This document shows positions 1 to 10,144 of a stretch of 64,000 nucleotides of DNA, in pieces. Positions within the stretch are counted from its first letter, which is position 1; each line of letters opens with the position of its first letter. This DNA comes from Paracoccus zhejiangensis (GTDB lineage: Bacteria; Pseudomonadota; Alphaproteobacteria; Rhodobacterales; Rhodobacteraceae). The notes beneath the pieces were generated by a model. That model saw only the letters and a list, made by a program, of their open reading frames with translations, made no database searches and was not told the origin of the DNA. The stretch spans positions 1,364,001 to 1,428,000 of the forward strand of contig NZ_CP025430.1 in assembly GCF_002847445.1 (NCBI RefSeq). Reading direction: 5' to 3'. Position numbers and translations under genes: made by a program.

Positions 1-438
1 CTCGAAGGCCAAGAGCAACCGGCGGCGGATGGTGGTGGCATCTTCCAGCGTCTTGAGACCGGGGGCGTGTTCGGCCCATTCGTCATGGCCGAAATAGGCG
101 TGGCGCGCGCCGGTGGCGATGACCAGGATGTCGTAGGGCACCCGCCCGCCATCCTGCAGAAGCACCTGCCGCGTCTCCTTGTCGACGCCGGTCACCGTTG
201 CCAGCAGCGTGGTCACGTCCTTCCGCCGCGCGAACAACCGCCGGATCGGCCAGGCCACGTCCGAGGTCGCCAGCAGCGTCGTCGCCACCTGGTAGAGCAG
301 CGGCTGGAACAGGTGGTGGTTGCGCTGGTCGATCAGGGTGATCTCGCACCCCGCGCCCTTCAGCTCCTTGATCAGCTGCAGCCCGGCAAAACCCGCGCCG
401 ATCACGACGACCCGCCGGCCTTCGGTTTCCTGCTTCAT
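1..438 (-). CDS. NDH-2-like NAD(P)/FAD-dependent oxidoreductase, N-terminal part (cut by window edge)
   Basis: The first 146 residues of a flavoprotein whose remainder lies beyond position 1. It opens with a Rossmann FAD-binding motif (VVVIGAGFAGLQLIKEL, about residues 10-26). The segment RNHHLFQPLLYQVAT, about 30 residues later, is typical of type II NADH dehydrogenases and related quinone reductases, and ILVIATGA follows near residue 110. The ATG at 438 has a strong ribosome site (AGGAGG) just upstream. The gene follows ctaD on the same strand but is separated from it by a perfect hairpin, so it is probably transcribed on its own. In the family, electrons pass from NADH to quinone without proton pumping. 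The substrate here cannot be fixed from the N-terminus alone; sulfide:quinone reductase-type relatives are the alternative. Confidence 0.85.
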   Translation of the reverse strand, partial: MKQETEGRRVVVIGAGFAGLQLIKELKGAGCEITLIDQRNHHLFQPLLYQVATTLLATSDVAWPIRRLFARRKDVTTLLATVTGVDKETRQVLLQDGGRVPYDILVIATGARHAYFGHDEWAEHAPGLKTLEDATTIRRRLLLAFE

Positions 439-532
439 CGTCAACCTCCTGCCACTCGTTCACCCTGCACTTGGGGACGGACATTCGTCAAATGAAGGAG
501 AACGCGGCGTCAGAACTGGTTGCCGGAATGGT

Positions 533-562
533 AAACGGCCCCGCATCGCTGCGGGGCCGTTT
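533..562. terminator. Perfect hairpin terminator after ctaD
   Basis: Inverted repeat with 12-base arms (AAACGGCCCCGC at 533-544, GCGGGGCCGTTT at 551-562) and a 6-base loop, 24 bases beyond the ctaD stop codon. A-rich and T-rich arm ends let it act in either direction; ctaD on the minus strand is the obvious client. Confidence 0.8.
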
Positions 563-585
563 CCGTTTCGTCACCGATCAGGCGC

Positions 586-2351
<1,766 letters not shown>

Positions 2352-2373
2352 TGCGTCCTTTGGCCTAAAACGC

Positions 2374-2412
2374 AGCGCCCCCGCCAAAAAATGCGTTTTC
2401 AGCGGGGGCGCT
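2374..2412 (-). terminator. Hairpin between cycA and ctaD
   Basis: Arms AGCGCCCCCGC (2374-2384) and GCGGGGGCGCT (2402-2412) pair perfectly over 11 bases around a 17-base A/T-rich loop. On the minus strand the stem is followed by TGCGTTTTAGG. It would end or attenuate cycA transcripts before the ctaD promoter. Confidence 0.6.
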
Positions 2413-2485
2413 CTGGATTTTCCGGGCGGCGGTTTGTCGCAGCCGCCTTGACTTGCCGTGCCGGCGAACGGGTCGGACCGCGACC

Positions 2486-2986
2486 TTAGTTGGTAGCCGG
2501 CGCCTCGGCCGATTCGCCTTCGGCGGCGGGGGCGGCGGCGGCATCCGCGGCGGGGGCCGCTGCCCCGGCATCGGGCGAGACCGAAGCCAGGTAGGCGGCC
2601 ACGTCGGCCTGGCCCTTGTTCAGCTTGAAGGTCATCTTGGTCTTGGCCGCCGGATCGTTGGTCTTGGCTTCCAGCCAGTCATTCGGGTTGGTGATGTAAT
2701 GGGCCAGTTCTTCTTCGGTCCAGACGAGGTCCGGGTTCATCTCGGCCGCTTCCTTGATGCCGTCGCCATAGGCATAGCCTTCCTGACCGGCGACCTTGCG
2801 GCCGACGACGTTCCACAGGTTAGGTCCGACGCCGCCGCCCTTCACGATGTCGGTGCCCGAGGCATCCTGGATCATGTGGCAGGCCTTGCACTTGCGAAAT
2901 TCCTTTTCGCCGGTGGCCACGTCCTGCGCCAAGGCCGGGCTGACAAGGGCCAGGGTGGCCACGGCGCTGATGATGATCTGTTTCAT
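2486..2986 (-). CDS. cycA: Cytochrome c550, periplasmic electron carrier
   Basis: A 166-residue class I c-type cytochrome. Residues 1-20 form a Sec signal peptide ending in ALA before QDVATGEKEF. The heme motif CKACH gives C33, C36 and H37, and M118 in KTKMTF is the distal ligand. The mature part closely resembles Paracoccus cytochrome c550 (ADIVKGGGVGPNLW-type region and YGDGIKEAAEMNPDL), with an extra Ala/Pro/Glu-rich tail after residue 138. In this family it carries electrons from bc1 complex and periplasmic dehydrogenases to aa3 oxidase and other reductases, and its neighbour is the oxidase subunit I gene. A GAGGAG ribosome site precedes the ATG and a TTGGCA-18-TATAAC promoter lies 39 bases above it. 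Confidence 0.95.
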   Translation of the reverse strand: MKQIIISAVATLALVSPALAQDVATGEKEFRKCKACHMIQDASGTDIVKGGGVGPNLWNVVGRKVAGQEGYAYGDGIKEAAEMNPDLVWTEEELAHYITNPNDWLEAKTNDPAAKTKMTFKLNKGQADVAAYLASVSPDAGAAAPAADAAAAPAAEGESAEAPATN

Positions 2987-3024
2987 TGCAACTCCTCAAC
3001 TGCAAGAATTGGTTCTCCCGGCCA

Positions 3025-3054
3025 GTTATAGGTCTGCAAACGCCCGGCTGCCAA
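3025..3054 (-). promoter_or_regulatory. Candidate sigma-70 promoter for cycA
   Basis: On the minus strand, TTGGCA (3049-3054) and TATAAC (3025-3030) with an 18-base spacer, ending 39 bases before the cycA ATG. One of the better promoter matches in the window. Confidence 0.6.
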
Positions 3055-3539
3055 TGGTCGGTTAGTCGCAATTGCGCGACCAGCCGACCCGCATCGCGAC
3101 TGCGGACGAAAAAGAGCCGGCGTCGTTAACAATTGCGTAGCCAGCTGCTTCAAACACGACTCTCGCGGTCTGGCACACGCAGGAGTATAACGATCTCGTC
3201 TTCGGACAAGGACGGCTGGCCAAAGGCCCGACAGCACATTCTCCTCCTCGGCAGGCGCATCGGCGACCTGCTTGCGCTGATCGGGCCGGATGCTCACACG
3301 AACGGGATCAACCGGGCCCTCCCTGGCGGAAAACCCGTTCGATCCGGCGGCCGCGCTTGACCGGGACTGGAGAGGATGGCGGGCCGCGCAATGCCTCGGG
3401 GGGGGCCGGTACCGCGCAACCGACTGGTTGCGCCGACGTGTCGCGATACCGCTATCCTCGACCAGCTCTTGCGGCTCCAGGGCCGGAACGGCGCTTGCGT
3501 GACGGGCGGGTTGCGGACTGTGCAAGTGCAGCAATTTCG

Positions 3540-3568
3540 TTGAAAGCCGGCGCGAAAAGCGCGATAAT
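3540..3568 (+). promoter_or_regulatory. Candidate sigma-70 promoter for the HTH regulator
   Basis: TTGAAA (3540-3545) and GATAAT (3563-3568) with a 17-base spacer. Transcription would begin near 3575, which supports translation from the ATG at 3603 rather than from earlier in-frame starts. Confidence 0.6.
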
Positions 3569-3602
3569 ACTGTCTTTCAGCGTGTTTCACCCCCGTTCCG
3601 CC

Positions 3603-4418
3603 ATGAACGTTTTGCAGGTCTTTGGCGCGAACCTGCGCCAGCTGACAGCCCTGCGCGGCCCGCAAACGCTGGTGGCCGGGCAGCTTGGCATTAGCCGCGT
3701 CCAGTTCCAGCGTTACCTGCGGTCTGAATCCTTCCCCAAACCCAACGTCTTGCAGCGCATCTGTCGCTTCTTCGGAGTCGATGCGCGCATCCTGACCGAG
3801 ATCCTTGCCCCCGAGCAACTGGCGAGGCTGCAGAATGGCCGGGCAATTGCCGACGCGCCACTCCGGGGCGACCTGGGGATGCAGGAAGCCATGGCCTATG
3901 CCTGCCCCGATCAGGATTACTTCACGCCAAGCCGGGAATTGCCCGATGGCATCTACCAACGCTGGCGGGGAGCGAAATCGCGGCTGGATTGCGCCTATGT
4001 CAGCCTGATCCAGATCCGCACGCTGGAGCGGGCGCGGGTGGTGCGCAGTTTCGACATCCGTGGCGTCTGCGACAGCAAGGACCGCGTCACCGGCCGCCAG
4101 CGCGAGTATCGCGGGGTGCTGCTGCATTGCCAGGCGGGCTATGTCGGGCTCTATTTCCACAGCGAACCGGGGCGCCATGTCACCATGACCTTCCTCACGC
4201 CCTTTGAACTGAACTATCAGCCCGCCGCCGTGGGCTTCAGCTGCCTCGCCCGCAGCGCCATGCCCGATCATGCAAGGATCACCCGCAGCCTGCTTTTGCA
4301 TGTCAGCAATGAGTGCAGCGCCCGCTTGCGCGCCGGCCGGCAGAGCGGGTTTGTCCCCTGGGACCAGGTGCCCAAGCAGGTGCTGCCGCTGATCGCGCCT
4401 CAGGACGAGAGGTTCTGA
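3603..4418 (+). CDS. Helix-turn-helix transcriptional regulator, unnamed family
   Basis: A 271-residue protein. Residues 1-60 look like an XRE-type DNA-binding domain ([19 protein letters not shown], then [20 protein letters not shown] as the recognition region). The remaining about 200 residues form an effector or oligomerisation domain I cannot assign; it is rich in aromatic residues and ends [13 protein letters not shown]. The frame is open upstream to 3357, but the promoter at 3540-3568 favours the ATG at 3603. No clear ribosome site is seen. It converges with lipB and overlaps it by 19 bases. The target is unknown; the shared intergenic region with cycA is the obvious candidate, though that is only inference from position. 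Confidence 0.75.
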   Translation: MNVLQVFGANLRQLTALRGPQTLVAGQLGISRVQFQRYLRSESFPKPNVLQRICRFFGVDARILTEILAPEQLARLQNGRAIADAPLRGDLGMQEAMAYACPDQDYFTPSRELPDGIYQRWRGAKSRLDCAYVSLIQIRTLERARVVRSFDIRGVCDSKDRVTGRQREYRGVLLHCQAGYVGLYFHSEPGRHVTMTFLTPFELNYQPAAVGFSCLARSAMPDHARITRSLLLHVSNECSARLRAGRQSGFVPWDQVPKQVLPLIAPQDERF

Positions 4419-5068
4419 TCCGCCTCGGCAAAGACTGCATCGAAACTGCGCCGCAGCGCCACGTCCAGATCGGCCATGCCCACCGGCAGCCCCAGGTCGA
4501 CCAGGCTGGTGACACCATGGCCGCTGATGCCGCAAGGGACGATGCCGCCGTAATGGCTGAGATCGGGTTCGACATTGATGGCGATGCCGTGAAAGCTGAC
4601 CCAGCGGCGCAGCTTGACGCCGATGGCGGCGATCTTGTCCTCGCGCGGGCTGCCGTCGAATAGCGGCACCTTGTCGGGCCGGGCGACCCAGACGCCGACG
4701 CGGCCCTCGCGGATCTCGCCCTTGAGCCCGAACTCGGCCAGCGCGGCGATGACCCAGTTTTCCAGCCGCTGCACGAAGGCCCGCACATCCCGCCCGCGCC
4801 GGTTCAGGTCGAGCATGACATAGACCACCCGCTGGCCCGGCCCGTGATAGGTATATTGCCCGCCCCGCCCGACCGCGTGCACCGGAAAGCGCGCCTGCAG
4901 CAGGTCCTCGGCCTTGGCACTGGTGCCGGCGGTGTAGAGCGGCGGATGCTCGACCAGCCAGACCAGCTCGTCAGCCTCGCCCGCATGGATCGCGGCGACG
5001 CGGGCCTCCATGACGGCCAGCGCCTCGTCGTAATCGGTCAGACCGGGGGTTGTGAGCCATTCCACCAT
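4400..5068 (-). CDS. lipB: Octanoyltransferase (lipoate biosynthesis)
   Basis: A 222-residue LipB that moves the octanoyl group from acyl carrier protein to lipoyl domains of 2-oxoacid dehydrogenases and the glycine cleavage system in the cytoplasm, ahead of sulfur insertion by LipA. The family signature [12 protein letters not shown] spans residues 68-79. Catalytic C179 lies in VPCGISGHG and its partner K152 in AIGVKLRRW. Length is normal for the family. The 3' end overlaps the convergent HTH regulator gene by 19 bases. lipA is not in the window, so the gene stands alone here. Confidence 0.96.
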   Translation of the reverse strand: MVEWLTTPGLTDYDEALAVMEARVAAIHAGEADELVWLVEHPPLYTAGTSAKAEDLLQARFPVHAVGRGGQYTYHGPGQRVVYVMLDLNRRGRDVRAFVQRLENWVIAALAEFGLKGEIREGRVGVWVARPDKVPLFDGSPREDKIAAIGVKLRRWVSFHGIAINVEPDLSHYGGIVPCGISGHGVTSLVDLGLPVGMADLDVALRRSFDAVFAEADQNLSS

Positions 5069-5112
5069 GGCGTGGATGTGGCATCGGGTGGCGGCGGGTG
5101 CAAGATGCCCCG

Positions 5113-5562
5113 TCAGTCGTGATAGGCCCGCTGCGGCCCCGGCCCGCCCGCTGCGGCGGCATCATCGGGATTGTAGAGGTGACAGTTCTCCAGCGACAGG
5201 CAGCCGCAGCCGATGCAGCCATCCAGCCGCGCGCGAAGCCGCTGCAGGTCGGCGATGCGCCGGTCGATCTCTTGGCCGAACGCGGTTGAAATGCGTTGCC
5301 AGTCGGCTTTGCTCAGCGCCTTGTGCGGCGGCAGATGCGCCAGATGCTCGGCGATCTCTGCCAGCGGAAACCCCAGGCGCTGCGCCGCGATGACGAAGGA
5401 GATGCGCCGGATATCGCTGCGGGCATAGCGGCGATGCCCGCCCTCGTTGCGCAAGGGCGCGAGGATGCCGTGGGTCTCGTAGAAGCGGATCGCGGAGACC
5501 GCGAGCCCGGTCCGCGCCGCCAGATCGCCGATGGTCAGCCCCTGTTGCGGCAAGGCGGCCAT
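5113..5562 (-). CDS. soxR: Redox-sensitive activator SoxR
   Basis: A 149-residue MerR-family regulator. Residues 8-75 are the winged-helix MerR domain ([20 protein letters not shown]). A dimerisation helix follows and leads to the [2Fe-2S] motif with C116, C119, C121 and C127, the exact CX2CXCX5C pattern that marks SoxR. In the family, oxidation of the cluster by redox-cycling compounds untwists a promoter with an overlong spacer. Such a promoter lies immediately upstream (5572-5602), reading toward the divergent VOC gene. No soxS is adjacent, as is usual outside the enterics, where SoxR acts directly on small target sets. Confidence 0.95.
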   Translation of the reverse strand: MAALPQQGLTIGDLAARTGLAVSAIRFYETHGILAPLRNEGGHRRYARSDIRRISFVIAAQRLGFPLAEIAEHLAHLPPHKALSKADWQRISTAFGQEIDRRIADLQRLRARLDGCIGCGCLSLENCHLYNPDDAAAAGGPGPQRAYHD

Positions 5563-5571
5563 GATTTCCTC

Positions 5572-5602
5572 TTGATCTAAAGTTCACTTGAGAAATTACA
5601 AA
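5572..5602 (+). promoter_or_regulatory. SoxR box inside a 19-base-spacer promoter
   Basis: The 18 bases at 5576-5593 (TCTAAAGTTCACTTGAGA) agree at 14 positions with the enterobacterial soxS operator CCTCAAGTTAACTTGAGG. They lie between TTGATC (5572-5577) and TACAAA (5597-5602), whose spacer is exactly 19 bases, the unusual length required by MerR-family activators. It reads toward the VOC gene at 5659. The same operator could also serve soxR autoregulation. Confidence 0.85.
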
Positions 5603-5658
5603 CGAATCGGGCGTCCTGTCCAGCCCTTCGACCCAGACCCTTGCCACAGGAGAAAACC

Positions 5659-6036
5659 ATGACCCGGCTTGAACATGTGAATGTCACCGTCGCCGATCCC
5701 GATGCCACGGCGCAGATCCTGTGCCAACTCTTCGGTTGGCATATCCGCTGGTCCGGCGCCGCGATGGAGACCGGCCGCAGCGTTCATGTCGGCAGCGATG
5801 ACAGCTATGTCGCGCTGTTTTCCCATGGCGGCGATCAGGCCCCGGCCATCGACAGCTATCGCACCCGGGCCGGGCTGAACCATATCGCCGTCGTCACCGA
5901 CGATCTCGAGGGAACCGAGCAGCGCATCATCGCCGCGGGCTACCGGCCCGGCGCGCATCAGGACTACGAACCCGGTCGCCGCTTCTATTTCACCGAAGAG
6001 AACGGGGTGGAGATCGAGGTGGTCAGCTATGTCTGA
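5659..6036 (+). CDS. VOC-fold (glyoxalase/bleomycin-resistance type) protein, probable SoxR target
   Basis: A 125-residue protein with the two beta-alpha-beta-beta-beta modules of the vicinal oxygen chelate fold. Likely metal ligands are H6 (LEHVNVTV), H75 (LNHIAVV) and E118 or E120 (VEIEVVSY). The ATG at 5659 follows an AGGAG ribosome site by six bases; an earlier in-frame TTG at 5641 was rejected. Family members act as glyoxalases, dioxygenases or drug-binding proteins, and sequence does not decide which. Being divergent from soxR behind a SoxR-type promoter suggests a role in detoxifying redox-active or electrophilic compounds. Confidence 0.9.
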   Translation: MTRLEHVNVTVADPDATAQILCQLFGWHIRWSGAAMETGRSVHVGSDDSYVALFSHGGDQAPAIDSYRTRAGLNHIAVVTDDLEGTEQRIIAAGYRPGAHQDYEPGRRFYFTEENGVEIEVVSYV

Positions 6037-6478
6037 GATCAGCGAAGCGCGGGGCGTCGGGCGCAGGTCCCTGCCTGTCTTCGGCGGGTTGGCTGCCGGT
6101 CTCATCCACCTCGCAACCCTACGCCGGCGCGCCGCGCCGATCCCCGAAAGCGATCATATGCGGCGTGATGTCGGCTTGTCGCCGGTGACCCACAAAGCCC
6201 CGGATCTGTGGCGTGACAGGCCGCATGGTTGGTAGGTCGTTCCGCTGGCGGGGGAAGCGCAGCGGAGGGTCGGCGGCCCGCCGTGGATGGCCGCTGCGGC
6301 AGATCGTCGATGTACTTTATGGGGCAAAGCGCATCGAACGGCTGTTCGGCGCGGATGGTCACCCAAGCGGCCAGCCGCCGGAACGGCAGGCCGCTGACCC
6401 GGCGGCGCGATGCGCCTTGATTCCGGGTCGGGGATATGACCCAGAATTTAGTAGCCACAAAGAGAATATGCAGGCAGC
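6037..6478. other. Gene-poor convergent region with a dispersed repeat
   Basis: About 440 bases between the ends of two convergent genes. A short frame at 6029-6235 overlaps the upstream stop codon but shows no recognisable protein. The stretch 6265-6370 is similar to 49219-49330 (see repeat entries). Nothing else was recognised. Confidence 0.5.
6265..6370. repeat. Dispersed intergenic repeat, copy A
   Basis: Shares with 49219-49330 an identical 20-base core (ATCGAACGGCTGTTCGGCGC at 6333-6352) plus flanking matches: a CTTTATGG block upstream, GAGGG-CGGCGG further out and AAGCGG downstream. The core contains a small hairpin (CGAAC-GGCT-GTTCG). Both copies lie between the 3' ends of convergent genes. 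Confidence 0.6.
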
Positions 6479-6793
6479 TTACTGAGCCTCTAGTCCTATA
6501 CACATTTGCCCCGCATTCCTCATGTTCACGTCACGTCGACAAGCCCCGATGTCTCCGGCAGAAAGGCAGTCAGTCAACGCACGCGCCGCATTGATAGCTT
6601 GCACGGCTTCATCGATATTTTCTTGCGTGTAATGATGGGCGGATAGCTTTGTACATGCGTCGATTTGGGCGGACAGGACAGTTGCTTCAATGGCCCGCAT
6701 ATCGTTGTTGTGTTGCCGCCACGTCGTGTAAATCGAAAGACAAAGAGCCAGTATTGAAATAGATACTGCAATCTTTTCCGCGGTGGTCGTCAT
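6479..6793 (-). CDS. Small single-pass membrane protein, unknown function
   Basis: A 104-residue hypothetical protein. Residues 1-8 are polar (MTTTAEKI), followed by one membrane helix (AVSISILALCLSIYTTW). The rest is soluble and helical, with four cysteines in the last 40 residues (DCLSAGDIGACRRD, GQMCIG). The ATG at 6793 is preceded by GGGAGGGAGA, an excellent ribosome site; a longer frame to 6955 is not needed. Base composition is clearly less G+C-rich than in neighbouring genes, and the dispersed repeat lies just beyond its 3' end, so transfer from elsewhere is possible. No function is assigned. Confidence 0.65.
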   Translation of the reverse strand: MTTTAEKIAVSISILALCLSIYTTWRQHNNDMRAIEATVLSAQIDACTKLSAHHYTQENIDEAVQAINAARALTDCLSAGDIGACRRDVNMRNAGQMCIGLEAQ

Positions 6794-6920
6794 TTCTCCC
6801 TCCCGTTTGAAGAAAATTAGCCTACCACGAAAATAGTCTTGTAGGGTCTGCCTCGCATCCCAAGTGCAGCAGGCTTCAAACCGCGGGCACACCAGTACAG
6901 GTGCAAACCTTCCAAGAACA

Positions 6921-6950
6921 GAAAAGCCCGGGGCAAACACCCCGGGCCTT
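6921..6950 (-). terminator. Rho-independent terminator of ilvC
   Basis: Arms GCCCGGGG (6926-6933) and CCCCGGGC (6940-6947) around CAAACA. Read on the minus strand the stem is followed by TTTTC, 22 bases beyond the ilvC stop codon. Confidence 0.8.
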
Positions 6951-6971
6951 CTCATTTCACCTGACGCGAAA

Positions 6972-8054
<1,083 letters not shown>

Positions 8055-8074
8055 TCATTCATCACGAATCTTGC

Positions 8075-8125
8075 CATGATTTCGAAAAAATCATGCTCAC
8101 CAGATGAACAGATCGAAAAAATCAT
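8075..8125. promoter_or_regulatory. Palindrome and direct repeat in the ilvC/lrp control region
   Basis: CATGATTT-CGAAA-AAATCATG at 8075-8095 is a perfect 8-base inverted repeat. Its right half, TCGAAAAAATCATG (8082-8095), recurs 30 bases later at 8112-8125, running into the start codon of the first Lrp-type gene. Repeated A/T-rich half-sites at about three helical turns suit an Lrp/AsnC octamer. Confidence 0.6.
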
Positions 8126-8579
8126 GCCGGACACCACCGACCGCCGAATTCTGCGCCACCTGATGGCCGATCCCGATGCCCCCGCCACTGAGCTGGCCGA
8201 GCGCGCCGGGCTGACCACGGCAAGCCTGTGGCGGCGGCTGGAAAAGCTGCGGGCCCAAGGGGTGCTGAAAGCCATCGAGCAGAGCATCGACTGGCGCGCC
8301 CTTGGCTGGGAGGTCGAGGTCTCGCTGCGCTTCACCCTCGACAAGACCGACCCGCGCGCCTTCGACGAATTCATCGCCGCCGCCCGCAAGGTGCCCGAGG
8401 TGACCGAGATCCAGACCTTTCTGGGCAGCGTCGATCTGCGCCTTTCGGTCATCGCGCGCGATATGTCGCATTGGCAGCGCATCTATCGCGACAGCATCCT
8501 GACCCTGCCCCATGTCAGCGACAGTGACGCGCTGATGCTGGTCTCGACCATCAAGAACAGCACCGAGGTAGCGCTGTGA
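8124..8579 (+). CDS. Lrp/AsnC family regulator (first of a tandem pair)
   Basis: A 151-residue protein. An N-terminal winged HTH covers residues 3-60 (DRRILRHLMADPDAPATELAERAGLTTASLWRRLEKL). A C-terminal RAM/ACT-like ligand domain follows (VPEVTEIQTFLGSVDLRLSVIARD). In this family small effectors, usually amino acids, control octamer assembly and DNA binding. The ATG at 8124 lies within a repeated half-site (AAAAAATCATG), suggesting autoregulation at the start codon. The frame is open upstream to 8016, but nothing there resembles the family. It ends in a four-base GTGA overlap with the second Lrp-type gene and is divergent from ilvC, a natural target. Confidence 0.9.
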   Translation: MPDTTDRRILRHLMADPDAPATELAERAGLTTASLWRRLEKLRAQGVLKAIEQSIDWRALGWEVEVSLRFTLDKTDPRAFDEFIAAARKVPEVTEIQTFLGSVDLRLSVIARDMSHWQRIYRDSILTLPHVSDSDALMLVSTIKNSTEVAL

Positions 8580-9043
8580 CCGACATCGATGCCACCGATC
8601 AGGCGATCCTGCGGCTGCTCTCGCGCGATGCCACGCTGAGCGCGGCCTCCATCGGGCGCAGCCTCGGGCTGACCCAGCCCGCCACATGGCGGCGGATCAA
8701 GCGGCTGACCGATGCCGGCGTGCTGGCCGGGCGGCGGGTGGTGCTGGACAACGCCGCGCTGGGGTTCGGGGTGACGGTGTTCCTGGGCATCAGGCTCGCC
8801 ACCAAGGGCCGCACCTCGCTGGAAGATTTCGAGCGCGCGGTGACGGCGATCCCCGAGGTTCAGGTGGTCCAGCACGTGCTGGGCCAGTTCGACTACCGCC
8901 TGCGAATCACCGCCCGCGACATTTCCGATTTCGAGCGCATCCTGCGCCGCCGGATCATGACCCTGCCCGGCGTCGGTCAGGTCGAGGCCAATGTGATGCT
9001 GTCCGAGGAACGCCGGCCGGGACCGCTGGGGGCCGCGCCGTGA
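8576..9043 (+). CDS. Lrp/AsnC family regulator (second of a tandem pair)
   Basis: A 155-residue paralogue of the preceding gene, starting with GTG inside its stop codon (GTGA overlap) and therefore translationally coupled. The HTH is TDQAILRLLSRDATLSAASIGRSLGLTQPATWRRIKRL and the effector domain IPEVQVVQHVLGQFDYRLRITARD. The two proteins are clearly related but differ in most positions. Coupled Lrp paralogues may form hetero-oligomers; that is inference. Likely local targets are ilvC and the pair itself. Confidence 0.9.
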   Translation: MTDIDATDQAILRLLSRDATLSAASIGRSLGLTQPATWRRIKRLTDAGVLAGRRVVLDNAALGFGVTVFLGIRLATKGRTSLEDFERAVTAIPEVQVVQHVLGQFDYRLRITARDISDFERILRRRIMTLPGVGQVEANVMLSEERRPGPLGAAP

Positions 9044-9073
9044 CCCTTGTTCGCCGCTTCAGGAGTTAATGCC

Positions 9074-9535
9074 ATGCCTGCCCGCCGCCTCTGGCCCACC
9101 CTGCGCAACCTGATCCTTGCGCTGCTGAATGCCACGCTGATCCTTGTGGCCCTTTGCCTCTGGCTCGCATGGCGGCTGACCAGCGAGGTCCATGCCGTCA
9201 CCGCCGATGTGGCCGGGGAGCTGGCGCAGAACCTTGCCCCGGTGCAGCCGCTCAGGGACGAGGTGGCGGCGCTGACCGGCGAGGTGGCCGGCCTGCGCGG
9301 CGATCTGGCGGCAATGCGCGAGGGGGCCGAAATGCCCGAGGCGGTGGAACGATTGGGCGTGGCGGCGGAGGGGTTGCAGGCGCGTCTGGCAGGGCTGACC
9401 GAGACGACGGAGGCGGTGACCGCCGATCCGGGCCTGCTGATCGACCGCGCCGTTGCCGCAGCAGCCGGGAAACTGGGCGACGAGGCGCAGGAATTGATCG
9501 GCTGCCGGGCAGCGGCAGCGGCCAAGGACGGCTGA
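9074..9535 (+). CDS. Single-pass membrane protein with coiled coil, unknown
   Basis: A 153-residue protein that I do not recognise as a named family. After a short basic start (MPARRLWPTLRN) comes one membrane helix (LILALLNATLILVALCLWLAW). A long helical, heptad-like region follows (DEVAALTGEVAGLRGDLAAM and onwards), pointing to a coiled coil outside the membrane. The ATG at 9074 has AGGAG eight bases upstream, which decides against the in-frame start at 9047. The build resembles small envelope or scaffold proteins. It lies between an lrp pair and a DUF2244 gene, all rightward. Confidence 0.7.
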   Translation: MPARRLWPTLRNLILALLNATLILVALCLWLAWRLTSEVHAVTADVAGELAQNLAPVQPLRDEVAALTGEVAGLRGDLAAMREGAEMPEAVERLGVAAEGLQARLAGLTETTEAVTADPGLLIDRAVAAAAGKLGDEAQELIGCRAAAAAKDG

Positions 9536-9595
9536 TACGGCGCTGATCCTTAGGAACCGTTGCGCTTTGCCGCGCGACCCGGCAGAAATCGCCCC

Positions 9596-10075
9596 ATGCC
9601 ATATGCGTGGACCAACAGGAACGAGGGCGGGGCCGAGCTGGTGCTGTGGCCCTTCCGCTCCTTGCCGCGCAAGGGGTTTGTCTGGTTCATCGGCGTGACT
9701 GTCGTGCTGCTGACCGTGCCACTGGCGGCGGTCCTGGGCACGGCGGTGCTCTGGGGGCTTCTGCCCTTCATGGCGCTGGCAGTGGGCGGCATCTGGTGGG
9801 GGCTGCAGCGCAGCTATCGCAGCGGCGAGACGCGTGAGGTGCTGCGCATGGACCGCCAGCGGCTCAGCATCCATCGCAGCGATCCGGGTCGCGCGGCGCG
9901 GGATTGGGAAACGAATACCTATTGGGCGCGCCCGGTGCTGCGCAAAGGCCCGGTCGAGGATTACCTGACCGTCACCGACGGCCAGCGCGAGATCGAACTG
10001 GGGGCCTTCCTGACGCCCGAGGAACGGCGGGAACTTCACGGGGAATTGCTGCGCCGGCTGGCCGATCTGCGCTGA
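9596..10075 (+). CDS. DUF2244 domain membrane protein
   Basis: A 159-residue protein with the DUF2244 outline. A short N-terminal part (NRNEGGAELVLWPFRSLPRKGF) precedes two closely spaced membrane helices (about residues 32-52 and 55-75). A cytoplasmic beta-rich domain follows (VLRMDRQRLSIHRSDPGRAARDWETNTYWARPVL). DUF2244 genes are common in Alphaproteobacteria, often near cytochrome c oxidase genes, but their role is unknown. The ATG at 9596 is chosen because homologues begin close to this point; an upstream TTG at 9560 is less likely. Confidence 0.8.
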   Translation: MPYAWTNRNEGGAELVLWPFRSLPRKGFVWFIGVTVVLLTVPLAAVLGTAVLWGLLPFMALAVGGIWWGLQRSYRSGETREVLRMDRQRLSIHRSDPGRAARDWETNTYWARPVLRKGPVEDYLTVTDGQREIELGAFLTPEERRELHGELLRRLADLR

Positions 10076-10083
10076 CCCGGCAA

Positions 10084-10117
10084 AAGAAAACGGCGCCTGA
10101 CCCAAGGCCAGACGCCG
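10084..10117 (-). terminator. Terminator of yqeY
   Basis: Stem CGGCGCCTG (10091-10099) with CAGACGCCG (10109-10117), one wobble pair, followed on the minus strand by TTTTCTTTT. It lies 28 bases beyond the yqeY stop codon, between convergent genes. Confidence 0.75.
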
Positions 10118-10144
10118 CATCTTCGTCGTGACGACCGGCCCGGT

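Larger units (their letters stand above)
2987..3602. other. Long divergent intergenic region between cycA and an HTH regulator
   Basis: About 615 bases with no convincing gene. It holds the cycA promoter near 3025-3054, a promoter for the rightward regulator gene near 3540-3568, a perfect CGCAATTGCG palindrome at 3067-3076, and a direct repeat CAATTGCG-N3-CCAGC at 3069-3084 and 3130-3145. Nothing was seen between about 3150 and 3530. Confidence 0.6.

Noticed and set aside
3294..4535. 413-residue minus-strand frame across the HTH regulator and the end of lipB
   Set aside because: No family resemblance; it is the antisense shadow of the regulator, and lipB occupies another minus frame.
6029..6235. 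68-codon frame whose ATG overlaps the VOC stop codon
   Set aside because: Overlap hints at coupling, but the translation has no recognisable pattern and runs into repeat-bearing sequence.
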